The position numbers and the translations under genes are program-made. Positions 7,832 to 15,454 of a stretch of DNA of 25,879 nucleotides are shown piece after piece (position 1 is the first letter of the stretch; the number at the start of each line of letters is the position of its first letter). Origin of the DNA: an uncultured Peptococcaceae bacterium (GTDB taxonomy: Bacteria > Bacillota > Peptococcia > Peptococcales > Peptococcaceae); assembly GCA_902462325.1 (NCBI GenBank), contig CABQBF010000022.1:1-25879 (forward strand), written 5' to 3'. The notes under the pieces are model-generated. The model made no database searches and was not told the DNA's origin. It saw only the letters and a program-made list of their open reading frames with translations.

Positions 7832-8698
7832 CTACTCCTTTACCACCATAGTGCCGATCCCTTCGTCGGTAAACAGTTCCAACAGCATACTGTGTTCCAG
7901 ACAGCCGTCTACAATATGCACACTGTTTACGCCGCCGCGAATGGCGTCCATGCAGCAATCCACTTTGGGAATCATACCGCCGCGGATAACGCCTTTTTTC
8001 TTGTAATCCTCTGCTTTGGCAAAATCCAAAATAGAAATGACATTGTCGTTATCGTCCTGCACGCCGTTGATATCGGTTAATAAAAACATTTTGTCAGCTT
8101 TCAGATGGGCCGCAATCCCGCCTGCCGCCGAATCGGCATTGATGTTGTAAATCTGACCGTCAACGCCGCAGCCGATTGGAGAAATGACCGGAATAAAGTC
8201 ATGTTCAATGGCTTGATTGATTAATTCGGTATTGATTTCTGCCACTTCCCCGACATAGCCCAAATCAATTTCTTCGCCGTCTACGACCATTTCTTTCTTG
8301 CGCGCCACAATGGTGCCGCCGTCTACGCCGCTGATGCCCATGGCTTTGCCGCCCAGCTTCTGAATCATGCTGACAATTTCCTGATTGATTTTACCAACCA
8401 GCACCATCTGCGCCACTTCCATAGTATCTTTGTCAGTTACCCGCAACCCGTTGATAAATTCTGGTTCGCCGCCGTTTTTTTCCACCCAGTAGTTGATAGC
8501 TGGCCCACCACCGTGTACAATCACCGGATTAATGCCGACAAATTTCATCAGCACAATATCGGAAATCACCTTTTCCTTCATAATATCATTGTTCATGGCG
8601 TGACCGCCGTATTTGATAACCACTGTCTTGCCAGAGAATTTTTTAATATAGGGCAGGGCTTCCACCAGCACCTGCGCAGTTTTCATTGCCTTTTCCAA
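7832..8698 (-). CDS. argB: Acetylglutamate kinase, probable TTG start
   Basis: 288 aa from the proposed start. It phosphorylates N-acetylglutamate with ATP, the regulated second step of arginine synthesis. The amino-acid-kinase fold is clear: VVIKYGGHAMN near the N-terminus, VHGGGPAINYWV, NGLRVTDKDTMEVAQMVL in the acetylglutamate site, and NINADSAAGGIAAHLKADK near the ATP site. An in-frame ATG at 8722 would add eight residues but has no ribosome site. The TTG at codon 9 (8696-8698) is eight bases after AGGAG and gives MEKAMKTAQVLVEALPYI, a normal ArgB N-terminus. A separate promoter lies upstream, and 395 bp of repeat-bearing DNA separates it from argJ. Confidence 0.92.
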   Translation of the reverse strand: MEKAMKTAQVLVEALPYIKKFSGKTVVIKYGGHAMNNDIMKEKVISDIVLMKFVGINPVIVHGGGPAINYWVEKNGGEPEFINGLRVTDKDTMEVAQMVLVGKINQEIVSMIQKLGGKAMGISGVDGGTIVARKKEMVVDGEEIDLGYVGEVAEINTELINQAIEHDFIPVISPIGCGVDGQIYNINADSAAGGIAAHLKADKMFLLTDINGVQDDNDNVISILDFAKAEDYKKKGVIRGGMIPKVDCCMDAIRGGVNSVHIVDGCLEHSMLLELFTDEGIGTMVVKE

Positions 8699-8787
8699 GA
8701 GATCAGCTCCTAAATGATTCATTAATGATTGATACTTTCGTTTGAAGAATTAAAACATAGACCAGCTAAAATATTTTGACCATCATA

Positions 8788-8816
8788 ATTTTATCTTGCA
8801 GAAAAGATGCCGTCAA
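8788..8816 (-). promoter_or_regulatory. Internal promoter for argBD
   Basis: Minus-strand TTGACG (8811-8816), 17 bp, TAAAAT (8788-8793). It lies just past the tandem hairpin repeats and about 90 bp before the argB start. Its quality is at least as good as the operon promoter, and no ArgR box is obvious over it. Confidence 0.65.
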
Positions 8817-8820
8817 CCAA

Positions 8821-9107
8821 AGGCGCAGGATTTTTTTCTTTTGAGAAGGCAGCTTTTGATTTTTGAAGCGACGCGCGCCCGACGCCCTTCTGGTCGGGTG
8901 TATATGTACGCAAGGCGAGAAAATCAAAAACAACGCACCCAAAAGGAAAAAAAGACAATCTTCCCTACAGAGGCGCAGGATTTTTTTCTTTTGAGAAGGC
9001 AACTTTTGATTTTTGAAGCGACGCGCGCCCGACGCCCTTCTGGTCGGGTGTATATGTACGCAAGGCGAGAAAATCAAAAACAACGCACTCAAAAGGAAAA
9101 AAGACAA
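8821..9107. repeat. Two tandem copies of a 150-bp hairpin-forming repeat
   Basis: Copy 1 (8821-8958) and copy 2 (8971-9107) are offset by exactly 150 bp. They differ at only a few positions (8852/9002, a C/T near 8939/9089, one A in an A run). Each copy can fold end to end. The outer T7C-T4G arm pairs with the outer CAAAA-GGAAAAAAA arm, an inner TTTTGATTTT pairs with AAAATCAAAA, and the tip is CCCGAC/GTCGGG. Apart from the argB promoter (8788-8816), the 395-bp argJ-argB gap holds little else. ORFs reading through the repeats on both strands are by-products of the 150-bp (multiple of three) period. Confidence 0.85.
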
Positions 9108-9117
9108 GCCTCCCCGT

Positions 9118-10323
9118 TTAGCTTCGGTAGTCCGCATTAATCTTCACATACTCATAAGTCAAATCGCAGCCCCATGCAGTCGCTTCGGCGTCGCCAATGT
9201 TGAAATTCACTAAAATTTTTACTTTTTTCTGTTTGAGGATTTCGGTGGCCTTTTCTTCGTCAAATTGCAGTCCCATGCCGTTTTGCGCCACCTGCACGTT
9301 GCCGATAAAAATGTTCACCTTATCGGGATTAAACTCTGCGCCCGAATATCCTGCCGCACAGGCAATGCGACCCCAGTTGGCGTCGTTGCCGTAAACAGCG
9401 GTTTTCACCAAGCTGGAAGCGATAATGGCCTTCGCAGCCAAACGGGCGTCCTGCTTGTTGGCTGCGCCTGTCACCGTGCATTCTATCAATTTGGTTGCGC
9501 CTTCGCCATCACCGGCAATTTTCTGCGCCATTGCAATACAGATTTCCCGCAGTGCTTCCCGAAAAGCAGGAAAATCTGGGCTGTCCTCTGTCAATACTGC
9601 ATTGCCGGCCTGTCCGTTGGCCAGAATAACCACCATATCGTTGGTGCTGGTGTCGCCGTCTACCGAAACCATATTGAAGCTATCGTCAATATTGGCCTTG
9701 AAAGCCGCCTGCAGCGCTTGATTGTCAATATTTACATCGGTGGTGATAAAGCCCAGCATGGTGGCCATGTTGGGATGAATCATACCGGAGCCTTTGGCCA
9801 TAGCGCCGATGGTAACCACCTTGCCGTCCACCCGCAGCTGCACAGCCATTTCCTTGCAAACGGTATCGGTTGTCATAATAGCTCTGGCTGCGTCATGACC
9901 GCCATCGGCATATAAAGCCTGCGATACCTTATCAATTCCGGCCTTTAACTTATCCATAGGCAGCGGCATACCAATCACGCCGGTAGAAGCCACCACCACG
10001 TCATCTTTGGCTATTTTCAGCGCTTCGGCTGTCCAATCGGACATTTGCCGCGCCTGCTGCATACCTTCCATTCCCATGCCCGAATTGGCAATGCCGCTGT
10101 TGACCACAATGGCCTGGGCGATGCCGTTGGCAATATTCTGCTCCGTTACCTGCAGCGGCGCCGCTTTGAATTTATTCAAGGTGTACACTGCCGCAGCCTG
10201 GGCCGGCACCTTAGAATAAAGAATGGTCAAATCGGGCCGTCCAATATATTTAATTTCTGCTGCCACCGCAGCGGCGGTAAAGCCCCGCGGACTGGTCACA
10301 GAACCGTTTTCTAAGAATTCCAT
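9118..10323 (-). CDS. argJ: Glutamate N-acetyltransferase / ornithine acetyltransferase
   Basis: 401 aa precursor. It moves the acetyl group from N-acetylornithine to glutamate (the cyclic pathway) and in some species also uses acetyl-CoA. The autocleavage and catalytic motif KGSGMIHPNMATMLGF is present, with the nucleophile Thr188, so the protein should split into alpha (1-187) and beta chains. STGVIGMPLPM at 113-123 fits the oxyanion region. The segment at 74-84 reads VNSGIANSGMG where many homologues have NSGNANACTG. The ATG at 10323 is eight bases after GGAG; upstream in-frame ATGs are too close to or before that site. It starts 41 bp after argC. With no argA here, ArgJ probably supplies the acetylglutamate. 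Confidence 0.93.
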   Translation of the reverse strand: MEFLENGSVTSPRGFTAAAVAAEIKYIGRPDLTILYSKVPAQAAAVYTLNKFKAAPLQVTEQNIANGIAQAIVVNSGIANSGMGMEGMQQARQMSDWTAEALKIAKDDVVVASTGVIGMPLPMDKLKAGIDKVSQALYADGGHDAARAIMTTDTVCKEMAVQLRVDGKVVTIGAMAKGSGMIHPNMATMLGFITTDVNIDNQALQAAFKANIDDSFNMVSVDGDTSTNDMVVILANGQAGNAVLTEDSPDFPAFREALREICIAMAQKIAGDGEGATKLIECTVTGAANKQDARLAAKAIIASSLVKTAVYGNDANWGRIACAAGYSGAEFNPDKVNIFIGNVQVAQNGMGLQFDEEKATEILKQKKVKILVNFNIGDAEATAWGCDLTYEYVKINADYRS

Positions 10324-10364
10324 GTTCATTGCTCCTTTTTCAGTTTCCTGCAATTATTCCTGCA

Positions 10365-11405
10365 TTAAGGATACATCACGCCGTAGCGCAGGCCCATGCC
10401 TTCATCGAGGCCCATCATCAAATTCATATTCTGAATGGCCTGCCCGCTGGCGCCCTTCACCAGATTATCGATGCAGGACACTACCACAATGCGTTTGGTG
10501 CGGCCATCCCACACCGGCGCAACGTCGCAATAATTAGAGCCCTGTACCAGCTTGGTGCAAGGCAGACTGTCCTTACTGCGCACCCGCACAAATTCTTCCT
10601 GATCATAAAAGGCATGATAGGCTTCATCCAACATTTCCTGGGTCAAGTCCTGGGTAGCCTGCACCGTAATGGTGGACAAAATCCCGCGGTTCAGCGGAAT
10701 TAAATGGGGATTGAAGCTAATCAGCAGCTTTTCTCCGGCCAACGCACTCAGTTCCTGCTCGATTTCCGGCGTGTGCCGGTGAGCCGCCAGCTTGTAAGCC
10801 GACATATTATCGTTACAGTCTGGGAAGTGGGTGTTCTGTGTCAGGCTTTTGCCGGAGCCTGTCACGCCCGATTTGCTGTCGCACACAATGGTGTCCAGCT
10901 TTACCCAGCCCTTTTTCAGCAAAGGCGCCAGCCCTAAAATAATGCTGGTTGGATAACAGCCCGGATTGGCCACCAGACTGGAAGCTTTTATTCGTTCCCG
11001 ATACAATTCGGGCAAACCATACACTGTTGTTGGCAGAACTTCCGGCCAGGCATGTTCCGCGCCGTACCATTGCTGGTAAGCGTCATAATCGCGCAGACGG
11101 AAATCGGCGCCCAAGTCAATCACGTTTTTGCCCATACCAATCAATTCTTTGGCCATACCAGAAGACGCCCCATGGGGCAGCGCCAAAAATACAACATCAC
11201 AGGCTGCATAATTTTCCGCTTTGATTTCACATTCTACCAAGTTCATATATTCAAACAATTGTCGGTGTACTGCCGAAACCGGGTTGCCCACATTGCTGCG
11301 GGAAGATGCCGCTACAACCTCGGCTTCTGGATGGTTAAGCAGCAGACGGATTAATTCGCCGCCGGTATAACCAGTAACGCCTACAATACCAACTTTTACA
11401 GACAT
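10365..11405 (-). CDS. argC: N-acetyl-gamma-glutamyl-phosphate reductase
   Basis: 346 aa. It reduces N-acetylglutamyl phosphate to the semialdehyde with NADPH. The N-terminal Rossmann motif VGIVGVTGYTGGEL (5-18) and the active-site Cys150 in VANPGCYPTSIILGL are intact. A downstream AAHRHTPEIEQEL carries the conserved His. Length is normal for the short (type 1) ArgC. The ATG at 11405 follows GGAGG by eight bases; the frame stays open upstream across the promoter, so longer starts are rejected. First gene of argCJBD, under a promoter overlapped by ArgR-box-like sequence. Confidence 0.94.
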   Translation of the reverse strand: MSVKVGIVGVTGYTGGELIRLLLNHPEAEVVAASSRSNVGNPVSAVHRQLFEYMNLVECEIKAENYAACDVVFLALPHGASSGMAKELIGMGKNVIDLGADFRLRDYDAYQQWYGAEHAWPEVLPTTVYGLPELYRERIKASSLVANPGCYPTSIILGLAPLLKKGWVKLDTIVCDSKSGVTGSGKSLTQNTHFPDCNDNMSAYKLAAHRHTPEIEQELSALAGEKLLISFNPHLIPLNRGILSTITVQATQDLTQEMLDEAYHAFYDQEEFVRVRSKDSLPCTKLVQGSNYCDVAPVWDGRTKRIVVVSCIDNLVKGASGQAIQNMNLMMGLDEGMGLRYGVMYP

Positions 11406-11428
11406 GATTTGTCCCTCCCTGAAAATAT

Positions 11429-11466
11429 CAAAAACAAGTATACATCTTTCCGTATACTTATGCAAT
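11429..11466 (-). promoter_or_regulatory. argC promoter with a double ArgR (AhrC) operator
   Basis: Promoter on the minus strand: TTGCAT (11460-11465), 17 bp, TATACT (11437-11442). Over it lies ATTGCATAAGTATACGGA (11449-11466), which fits the ARG box TNTGNATWWWWATNCANA at ten of twelve defined positions. A second, half-matching TGTAT box lies 20 bp downstream (about 11429-11446), the spacing at which ArgR hexamers bind paired boxes. AAGTATAC and GTATACTT (11436-11443, 11452-11459) also form a perfect inverted repeat with an 8-base spacer. Arginine-dependent repression by ArgR is inferred. Confidence 0.75.
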
Positions 11467-11477
11467 ATATTTTTGAG

Positions 11478-11493
11478 AAAATTTGCAAATTTT
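11478..11493. promoter_or_regulatory. 16-bp perfect AT-rich palindrome upstream of argC
   Basis: AAAATTTGCAAATTTT is a perfect palindrome 13 bp upstream of the argC -35. It may act as an UP element or as a binding site. No T run follows a GC stem, so it is not a terminator. Confidence 0.4.
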
Positions 11494-11513
11494 ATAGCAC
11501 ACTTTCCCGATGA

Positions 11514-12377
11514 TCAAAAGATGCCCGGAATGAAATGGGCAAGCCACAAACCGCCCGCAAAGGAAATTATGTTGGCAAGCAGGGCATATCCCACCGCCTT
11601 GCCTTTTGTCTGCGGCCTAACGCTGTAATACGGAAGCAGCCATGCATACAAAGCAGCCTCCACTGCAAAAACCACCAGCTCTAACAGCACATAGAACAGC
11701 ACAAAGGCCATCGGCCCCTGCTGATAATTGGCCACATTCAGCAAAAGATTCAACAACACCTGCGTGGCCACATTCACAGCCGTCAAAAACTGCAGCAGCC
11801 GCTTTTCCCTGTAGCCAAAAATCCAAGCTACCGCCAGCTCCAGCAATACGGTCAGTAAAATCCGCACCAGCAGAGAAATCGTCTCCCAGGTATAATCATA
11901 GCTTGGCTCCGCTGTCAGCATACTATCCTCCACAGTGGAAAGCGTTGCCGCATAGTAGCTGTCAAAGGCATATCGCTCATAAACGGGGCTGACATAAAAA
12001 GCGTCCCGCTCTGGAAAATACAGCAAAATTTTAAAAACCGACGGCGGATAATAGGTCCAGTTCAGTTGATTATTTTCAGAACAGTCCCACCATTCCTGTA
12101 AAAAATAAAATCCATCGTCGTCCTCATAAGCAACAAACTTCTGCCAAATTGCATATTGTTCTGCGTCTTCCCAGCTATATTCCGTTATGCCATCCCAGGC
12201 AGAGGACGGCCCTGTCGAGCGGGTTTGAGACAACAGCGTACCATAATAAGGCTCCCCCATATCGCTGGTAAAGGTAATCCGTACAGAAGGCTTTGGCCCC
12301 ATATCCGCATAGGCAGCGCAAGGCAGCGTCAAAAGCAAAATCAGACAAAGAATTCCACACAAGCCCTTCTTCCACAC
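11514..12377 (-). CDS. Conserved hypothetical exported protein with four C-terminal TM segments
   Basis: 287 aa from a GTG start (12377) that lies ten bases after AAGGAG. The ORF is open for 53 more codons upstream without a ribosome site. The N-terminus is a good signal peptide (residues 1-24, ending AYA before D). It is followed by DMGPKPSVRITF and an aromatic-rich extracellular domain of about 130 residues (STGPSSAWDG, W-rich stretch, YYPPSVFKILLYFPE). Four hydrophobic segments then run to the C-terminus, ending at about residue 280. It resembles a clostridial family starting with an exported MGPKPSV motif, from memory and without a named domain. No function is proposed. It is divergent from cinA. 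Confidence 0.75.
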   Translation of the reverse strand: MWKKGLCGILCLILLLTLPCAAYADMGPKPSVRITFTSDMGEPYYGTLLSQTRSTGPSSAWDGITEYSWEDAEQYAIWQKFVAYEDDDGFYFLQEWWDCSENNQLNWTYYPPSVFKILLYFPERDAFYVSPVYERYAFDSYYAATLSTVEDSMLTAEPSYDYTWETISLLVRILLTVLLELAVAWIFGYREKRLLQFLTAVNVATQVLLNLLLNVANYQQGPMAFVLFYVLLELVVFAVEAALYAWLLPYYSVRPQTKGKAVGYALLANIISFAGGLWLAHFIPGIF

Positions 12378-12514
12378 AGCAAACTCTCTCCTTCCTCTCA
12401 AAAAAGCTTCATAAAAGCAGCAAAGACCTCGCTCTATGACAAGCAGATTCCAAAAAATCCGCCTAACCGCAGCGCAAAATATACTTGCATCTGCATCCAT
12501 TTCGCAGTACCATT

Positions 12515-12557
12515 TTATAATAAGAAGGCAAATCATGCAAACACTATCTTATTATAA
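12515..12557. promoter_or_regulatory. 11-bp perfect inverted repeat in the cinA upstream region
   Basis: TTATAATAAGA (12515-12525) and TCTTATTATAA (12547-12557) are perfect inverted copies 21 bases apart, between the divergent hypothetical gene and cinA. Each arm contains TATAAT reading inward (plus strand 12516-12521; minus strand 12551-12556), but neither has a good -35. It is either a pair of -10 elements or an operator for a dimeric regulator. Confidence 0.5.
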
Positions 12558-12587
12558 ATTCAAATATGACCTGTGAGGAGGATGTTT

Positions 12588-13844
12588 ATGAACGCAGAAA
12601 TTTTATGCATCGGCACCGAACTGCTGCTGGGCAATGTGGTCAACACCAATGCGGCCTGGCTGTCCCAACAGTTGGCCCGTTTGGGGATCAATGTATACCA
12701 TCACACTGTAGTGGGCGATAACGCCCAACGCCTGGAGGAAGCCCTGCAAATTGCCTTCCGCCGTTCCGATTTGGTTATCACCACCGGCGGCTTAGGGCCC
12801 ACCTACGACGATCTCTCCAAAGAAACCGTATCCAAATATTTTAACCGCCAACTGGTATTACATCAACCATCTTTGGAAAAAATTCAAGAATTTTTTGCTA
12901 AACGGCCTGCCAACGCCATGATGCCCAACAACGAAAAGCAAGCCTATCAGCCCGAAGGCGCCGTTGTTTTCACCAATCACAGCGGCACTGCGCCGGGCGC
13001 TGCTATTGAAGGCGACGGCAAAGTGGCCATCATGCTGCCTGGTCCGCCGCGGGAAATGAAGCTGATGTTTGAGCGGGAAGTGCTGCCCTACCTGCAGAAA
13101 TTCTCCGACCACATCATTGTATCCCGGGATTTGCAACTATTCGGCATCGGCGAATCGCTAACCGAAACGCTGCTGAAAGATTTGATGACCAGCAGCGTCA
13201 ACCCAACGCTGGCTCCTTACGCCAAAGAAGGGGAAGTCAATTTGCGTCTTACAGCCTCTGCCCCTACCGCTGCAGAAGGCTATGCCATGATGGAACCGCT
13301 GATGGAAAAAATCAACCGGCTGGTAGGCCAATACATTTACGGCATCGACGTGCCCAATTTGCAGACTGCGCTGGTCAATTACCTGTTAGAGCATCATATC
13401 ACCGTAGCGGCTGCCGAAAGCTGCACCGGCGGTCTGGTTTCCAAATCCATCACCGACATTGCCGGCTGCTCGGCTATTTATCCCGGCGGCGTATGCTCTT
13501 ACTCCAACGAGATGAAAATGAAATGGCTGGGCGTAAAAGCCTCCACCTTAGCGCTGCACGGCGCTGTATCGGAAGAAACGGCGCTGGAGATGGCCCAGGG
13601 TATCCGACTGGCCACCGGAGCCGATTTGGGCGTCAGCACCACCGGCGTGGCAGGCCCCGACGGCGGCACGCCGGAAAAACCGGTAGGCTTGGTGTATGTG
13701 GCAGTGGCCGGAGAAACTTATCAGCATGTGGAAAAGCTCAACATCACCTACGGCGAAATCACCACCCGGGCCATGATTCAGCAGCGAGCCGCCAAACACG
13801 CTCTGTACCAACTATTGCAAGCCGCCAAGCGGTTGAAACGGTGA
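12588..13844 (+). CDS. cinA: CinA: competence/damage-inducible protein, NMN amidohydrolase
   Basis: 418 aa, two domains. Residues about 1-170 are the molybdopterin-binding-like (MoCF/COG1058) domain with AEILCIGTELLLGNVVNT, TTGGLGPTYDDLSKETV and LPGPPREM. Residues about 255-415 are the PncC-type nicotinamide-nucleotide amidase domain with AAAESCTGGLVSKSIT and STTGVAGPDGGTPEKPVG. CinA-type proteins hydrolyse ADP-ribose and deamidate NMN in pyridine nucleotide salvage; the cin link to competence is known in streptococci. The ATG at 12588 follows GAGGAGG by six bases; an earlier in-frame GTG overlaps that site. It ends five bases before the lipoprotein gene, so the two form one unit. Confidence 0.92.
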   Translation: MNAEILCIGTELLLGNVVNTNAAWLSQQLARLGINVYHHTVVGDNAQRLEEALQIAFRRSDLVITTGGLGPTYDDLSKETVSKYFNRQLVLHQPSLEKIQEFFAKRPANAMMPNNEKQAYQPEGAVVFTNHSGTAPGAAIEGDGKVAIMLPGPPREMKLMFEREVLPYLQKFSDHIIVSRDLQLFGIGESLTETLLKDLMTSSVNPTLAPYAKEGEVNLRLTASAPTAAEGYAMMEPLMEKINRLVGQYIYGIDVPNLQTALVNYLLEHHITVAAAESCTGGLVSKSITDIAGCSAIYPGGVCSYSNEMKMKWLGVKASTLALHGAVSEETALEMAQGIRLATGADLGVSTTGVAGPDGGTPEKPVGLVYVAVAGETYQHVEKLNITYGEITTRAMIQQRAAKHALYQLLQAAKRLKR

Positions 13845-13849
13845 ATAAC

Positions 13850-14560
13850 ATGAAGCTACGTCAATTTATAATTTTATGCTGCACAGCCTGTCTGTTTTTA
13901 CTGGCGGGCTGCCAGCCGGACACGCAGCCCGCGCAGCAGCCCCAAACACAGCAGGAGGCCATGACAATCCAAACGGCCCGGCTCAGTCAGGAGGAACAAC
14001 GGTTGCTGTCCCTCACCGGCTCCACCGATTTACTTTTTGACTATATTGCAGACCAGGCGCTGCAATCGGTGCAGCTGCAATGCTACCAATTAGACGCTGA
14101 AAATCAGTGGCAGCCCATCAGCGGCGGCGGTCAGTACAACGTCAGCAGCGCCGATGGCCGACTGGCTTTGCAGGTTTCCACATTAGCCGACGGTCTGCGC
14201 GTCGGTGTGCAATCGGCTAACGGCGCAGTGTCTGCTTCGCGCAAGACAGCGCCGCAGCCCACCACGCTGCCGGAAGGCATGCAATGGGAAACCATAACAG
14301 CAGAGCAGCAAACCATCTCTTACCAGGAAGAAATTCCGCTGCTCATCCAATACCAACGGCCTGTCAATGAATTTAACGCCTATCAAATCAGCGATTTCTA
14401 TTATCCAGAACGGTTTACCCAGCAAGGGCTTCATCAGGTGTACGCGCTGACCATCCGCTTTTCCCGCAATCAGCTAGGCGACAATCCGCTGCCGGAAGAA
14501 ACCGATGAAGAAAACGATTTAGAGGAAGGAACCGATTCAGAAAAAGAAACGGTATCCTGA
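13850..14560 (+). CDS. Lipoprotein of unknown function
   Basis: 236 aa. The signal peptide ends in a clear lipobox LLAGC with Cys21, followed by a Gln/Pro/Thr-rich linker (about 22-45). The body shows no domain I recognise, and the C-terminus is acidic (Glu/Asp-rich, about 210-236). The ATG at 13850 is five bases past the cinA stop, with only a weak ribosome site, so translation is probably coupled to cinA. The frame is open through much of cinA, but that stretch is the shadow of cinA and not part of the protein. The link to CinA may be chance or co-transcription only. Confidence 0.75.
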   Translation: MKLRQFIILCCTACLFLLAGCQPDTQPAQQPQTQQEAMTIQTARLSQEEQRLLSLTGSTDLLFDYIADQALQSVQLQCYQLDAENQWQPISGGGQYNVSSADGRLALQVSTLADGLRVGVQSANGAVSASRKTAPQPTTLPEGMQWETITAEQQTISYQEEIPLLIQYQRPVNEFNAYQISDFYYPERFTQQGLHQVYALTIRFSRNQLGDNPLPEETDEENDLEEGTDSEKETVS

Positions 14561-14615
14561 CGGTTTACTGCATGTCCGCTCTTTCTTTATGATTGGCACA
14601 AGCAAAAAATATCAA

Positions 14616-14642
14616 GGGCGGCAGCGTTTCTTGCTGTCGCCC
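14616..14642. terminator. Bidirectional terminator between convergent genes
   Basis: GGGCGGCAGC (14616-14625) pairs with GCTGTCGCCC (14633-14642), including one G-U pair, around a 7-base loop. CTTTCATT follows on the plus strand and TTGATATTTTTT on the minus strand, so it can serve both the lipoprotein gene and the YjbR-like gene. Confidence 0.75.
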
Positions 14643-14731
14643 CTTTCATTGTCTGCCAGTAAAGACTGGTTCCATTGGGTCTGCTTCCCCTTGCTAATCG
14701 GAATTTTACAAAATCTTACGAAATAAAGTTC

Positions 14732-15394
14732 CTATTTTTTCGCTAATTCATAGCTTTCTGTTATGCGCAGTTGCAGTTCTTCGTCCGAAATACCATCGTC
14801 AAGGACAAGAGTATACCAACTCTTTTTGTTCATGTGCCAGCCTGGGTAGTAGCCCTCTCTGGATAGAATAGTCTCTCTATTCGCAGCGTCCATACGGAGG
14901 TCTATGATTTCCACAAGTTTATCGGTATTAAGCCCTAACTTATTTCCTTTTACTGTTAAAATTGCGCCATACCATTTTTGATTATCTTTCCTTCTCCATA
15001 CAGCATTATCAGGAAATTTCGCCCATAAAAATTCCAACTCATCACCGTATTTCTTACGAACATATTCCATTGCCATTTGCGCCTGGTCGGTTTTGAAAAC
15101 CAATGATTCATAACAGGCATTGGAAATATCCACAAGAACCGCCTCAACGGCCCCTCTGATTTCTCCAACAAATGTACCAGAAGCATCCGTCTTATATAGC
15201 ACATAATGCTCGCCGCTTTCCACCTCAATCAAATCCGTATCCACATCGCCATTTTCTGCTGCAAATACATAGAGTTTAAAGGCGCCGTCCAGGATACTGG
15301 TTTCATAAGTCCACTTTGCGTCTGTTTCGATAAATCCATAAGCCGACAATTTTCCTATATTCCATTTTTTTCTCTTAAAAATATCTTCAAACAT
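14732..15394 (-). CDS. MmcQ/YjbR-like protein with an N-terminal extension
   Basis: 220 aa. The C-terminal half (about 110-218) matches the YjbR/MmcQ (DUF419) fold: YGDELEFLWAKFPDNAVWRR, WYGAILTV, LVEIIDLR, GYYPGWHMNKKSWYTLVL, and a final helix. The N-terminal part (about 1-105) is a separate beta-rich region that single-domain YjbR proteins of about 120 aa lack. YjbR has a double-wing fold often annotated as DNA-binding, though that role is weakly supported. The coding region looks more AT-rich than its neighbours by eye, and no strong ribosome site precedes the ATG (only GGGG at a suitable distance), so recent acquisition is possible. Confidence 0.75.
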   Translation of the reverse strand: MFEDIFKRKKWNIGKLSAYGFIETDAKWTYETSILDGAFKLYVFAAENGDVDTDLIEVESGEHYVLYKTDASGTFVGEIRGAVEAVLVDISNACYESLVFKTDQAQMAMEYVRKKYGDELEFLWAKFPDNAVWRRKDNQKWYGAILTVKGNKLGLNTDKLVEIIDLRMDAANRETILSREGYYPGWHMNKKSWYTLVLDDGISDEELQLRITESYELAKK

Positions 15395-15454
15395 ACTGAT
15401 ACCCCAACCCCCATTTTTCGCGCTGTTTCGTATTTTTATGGCAGCCCATATCGC

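Noticed and set aside
8821..9107. Possible CRISPR array
   Set aside because: Only two copies, a 150-bp unit and a 12-base gap; no 25-40-bp repeats with unique spacers.
8766..9140. ORFs on both strands through the argJ-argB gap (about 114-123 aa)
   Set aside because: They are translations of the two tandem repeats; the 150-bp period is a multiple of three so the peptide repeats too. No ribosome site, no recognisable domain, and both strands are equally open.
11406..11513. T-box or attenuator leader in front of argC
   Set aside because: The leader from the predicted start to the ATG is under 30 bases, with no room for a specifier stem or antiterminator.
13493..13849. N-terminal extension of the lipoprotein gene inside cinA
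   Set aside because: It is the +1 frame of cinA. The signal peptide and lipobox begin at 13850.
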